From an uncultured Pigmentiphaga sp. (GTDB taxonomy: Bacteria > Pseudomonadota > Gammaproteobacteria > Burkholderiales > Burkholderiaceae_B), in NCBI GenBank assembly GCA_937891425.1, contig CALAGD010000081.1, positions 1 to 13,303 of the forward strand: DNA of 13,303 nt. The letters run 5' to 3'. Positions 13,251-13,303 of the stretch are shown piece by piece. The notes under the pieces were generated by a model, which did no database searches, was not told the origin of the DNA, and was given only the letters and a program-made list of their open reading frames with translations. A program made the position numbers and the translations under genes. The number at the start of each line of letters is the position of its first letter. The first letter of the stretch is position 1.

Positions 13251-13303
13251 TGACATCCTCCCCGGCCTTAAGGCTGGGGATTCCTACGGAGTGTTGCGTT
13301 GAT
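13251..13303 (-). mobile_element. Probable end of an IS200/IS605-type (tnpB) element, continuing beyond the window
   Basis: TTGACATCCTCCCC, then an imperfect hairpin (CCCCGGCC-TTAA-GGCTGGGG, 13260-13279, one G-T pair), then ATTCCTACGG is the arrangement I know from the tnpB-side ends of IS1341/IS605-type elements (on the minus strand, CCGTAGGAAT, hairpin, GAGGATGTCAA). A minus-strand frame enters from the right edge and stops at TAA 13268-13270 inside the hairpin, compatible with the last 11 codons of a tnpB gene. The peptide is too short to prove this. Such ends also form part of the reRNA/omega-RNA that guides TnpB. The transposase itself is outside the window. Confidence 0.55.

Overview
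This GC-rich window looks chromosomal and most resembles a betaproteobacterium of the order Burkholderiales, probably family Alcaligenaceae (Bordetella, Achromobacter, Pusillimonas or similar). That placement is inferred from two Bug/TctC-type periplasmic receptors, a Bordetella-like flagellin N-terminus, a globin-coupled diguanylate cyclase and an entericidin lipoprotein. No species can be named from sequence alone.

Layout. (1) 1-441: the 5' part of a flagellin gene on the minus strand, with a clear sigma-28 promoter. (2) 642-3180, all minus: a TetR regulator, a cyclase/kynurenine-formamidase-like metal hydrolase and a Bug-type solute receptor in one tandem unit. The tetR stop codon lies in the loop of a perfect 11-bp hairpin, and a 19-bp palindrome lies upstream of tetR. 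(3) 3580-3888, minus: a 42-residue entericidin-type lipoprotein gene with its own intrinsic terminator. (4) 4067-5488, plus: a globin-coupled diguanylate cyclase closely resembling E. coli DosC, so probably an O2-controlled c-di-GMP synthase.

(5) 5533-10602, plus: the core catabolic cluster. It encodes an enoyl-CoA hydratase, a feruloyl-CoA-synthase-type ligase, a thiolase, a 4-hydroxybenzoyl-CoA thioesterase and a MarR regulator. A perfect 17-bp palindrome sits in front of the first gene. Together these look like a CoA-dependent beta-oxidative route that shortens a hydroxycinnamate (p-coumarate, ferulate or similar) to an aromatic acyl-CoA and releases the benzoate. The crotonase has the Glu/Glu pair of true hydratases and lacks the serine of the feruloyl-CoA hydratase-lyase (HCHL), which fits the thiolase route. 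The 3-hydroxyacyl-CoA dehydrogenase that this route needs is not in the window.

(6) 10820-13013, minus and convergent with the cluster: a second Bug receptor and, one base after its stop, a salicylate-hydroxylase-type FAD monooxygenase. An 8+4+8 palindrome lies just upstream of their putative promoter. (7) 13148-13303: an intrinsic terminator facing left and a hairpin end resembling the tnpB-side end of an IS200/IS605 element, entering from the right edge.

The main theme is uptake and breakdown of plant-derived aromatic acids, set beside motility and c-di-GMP signalling genes. I found no tRNA, rRNA or CRISPR array.
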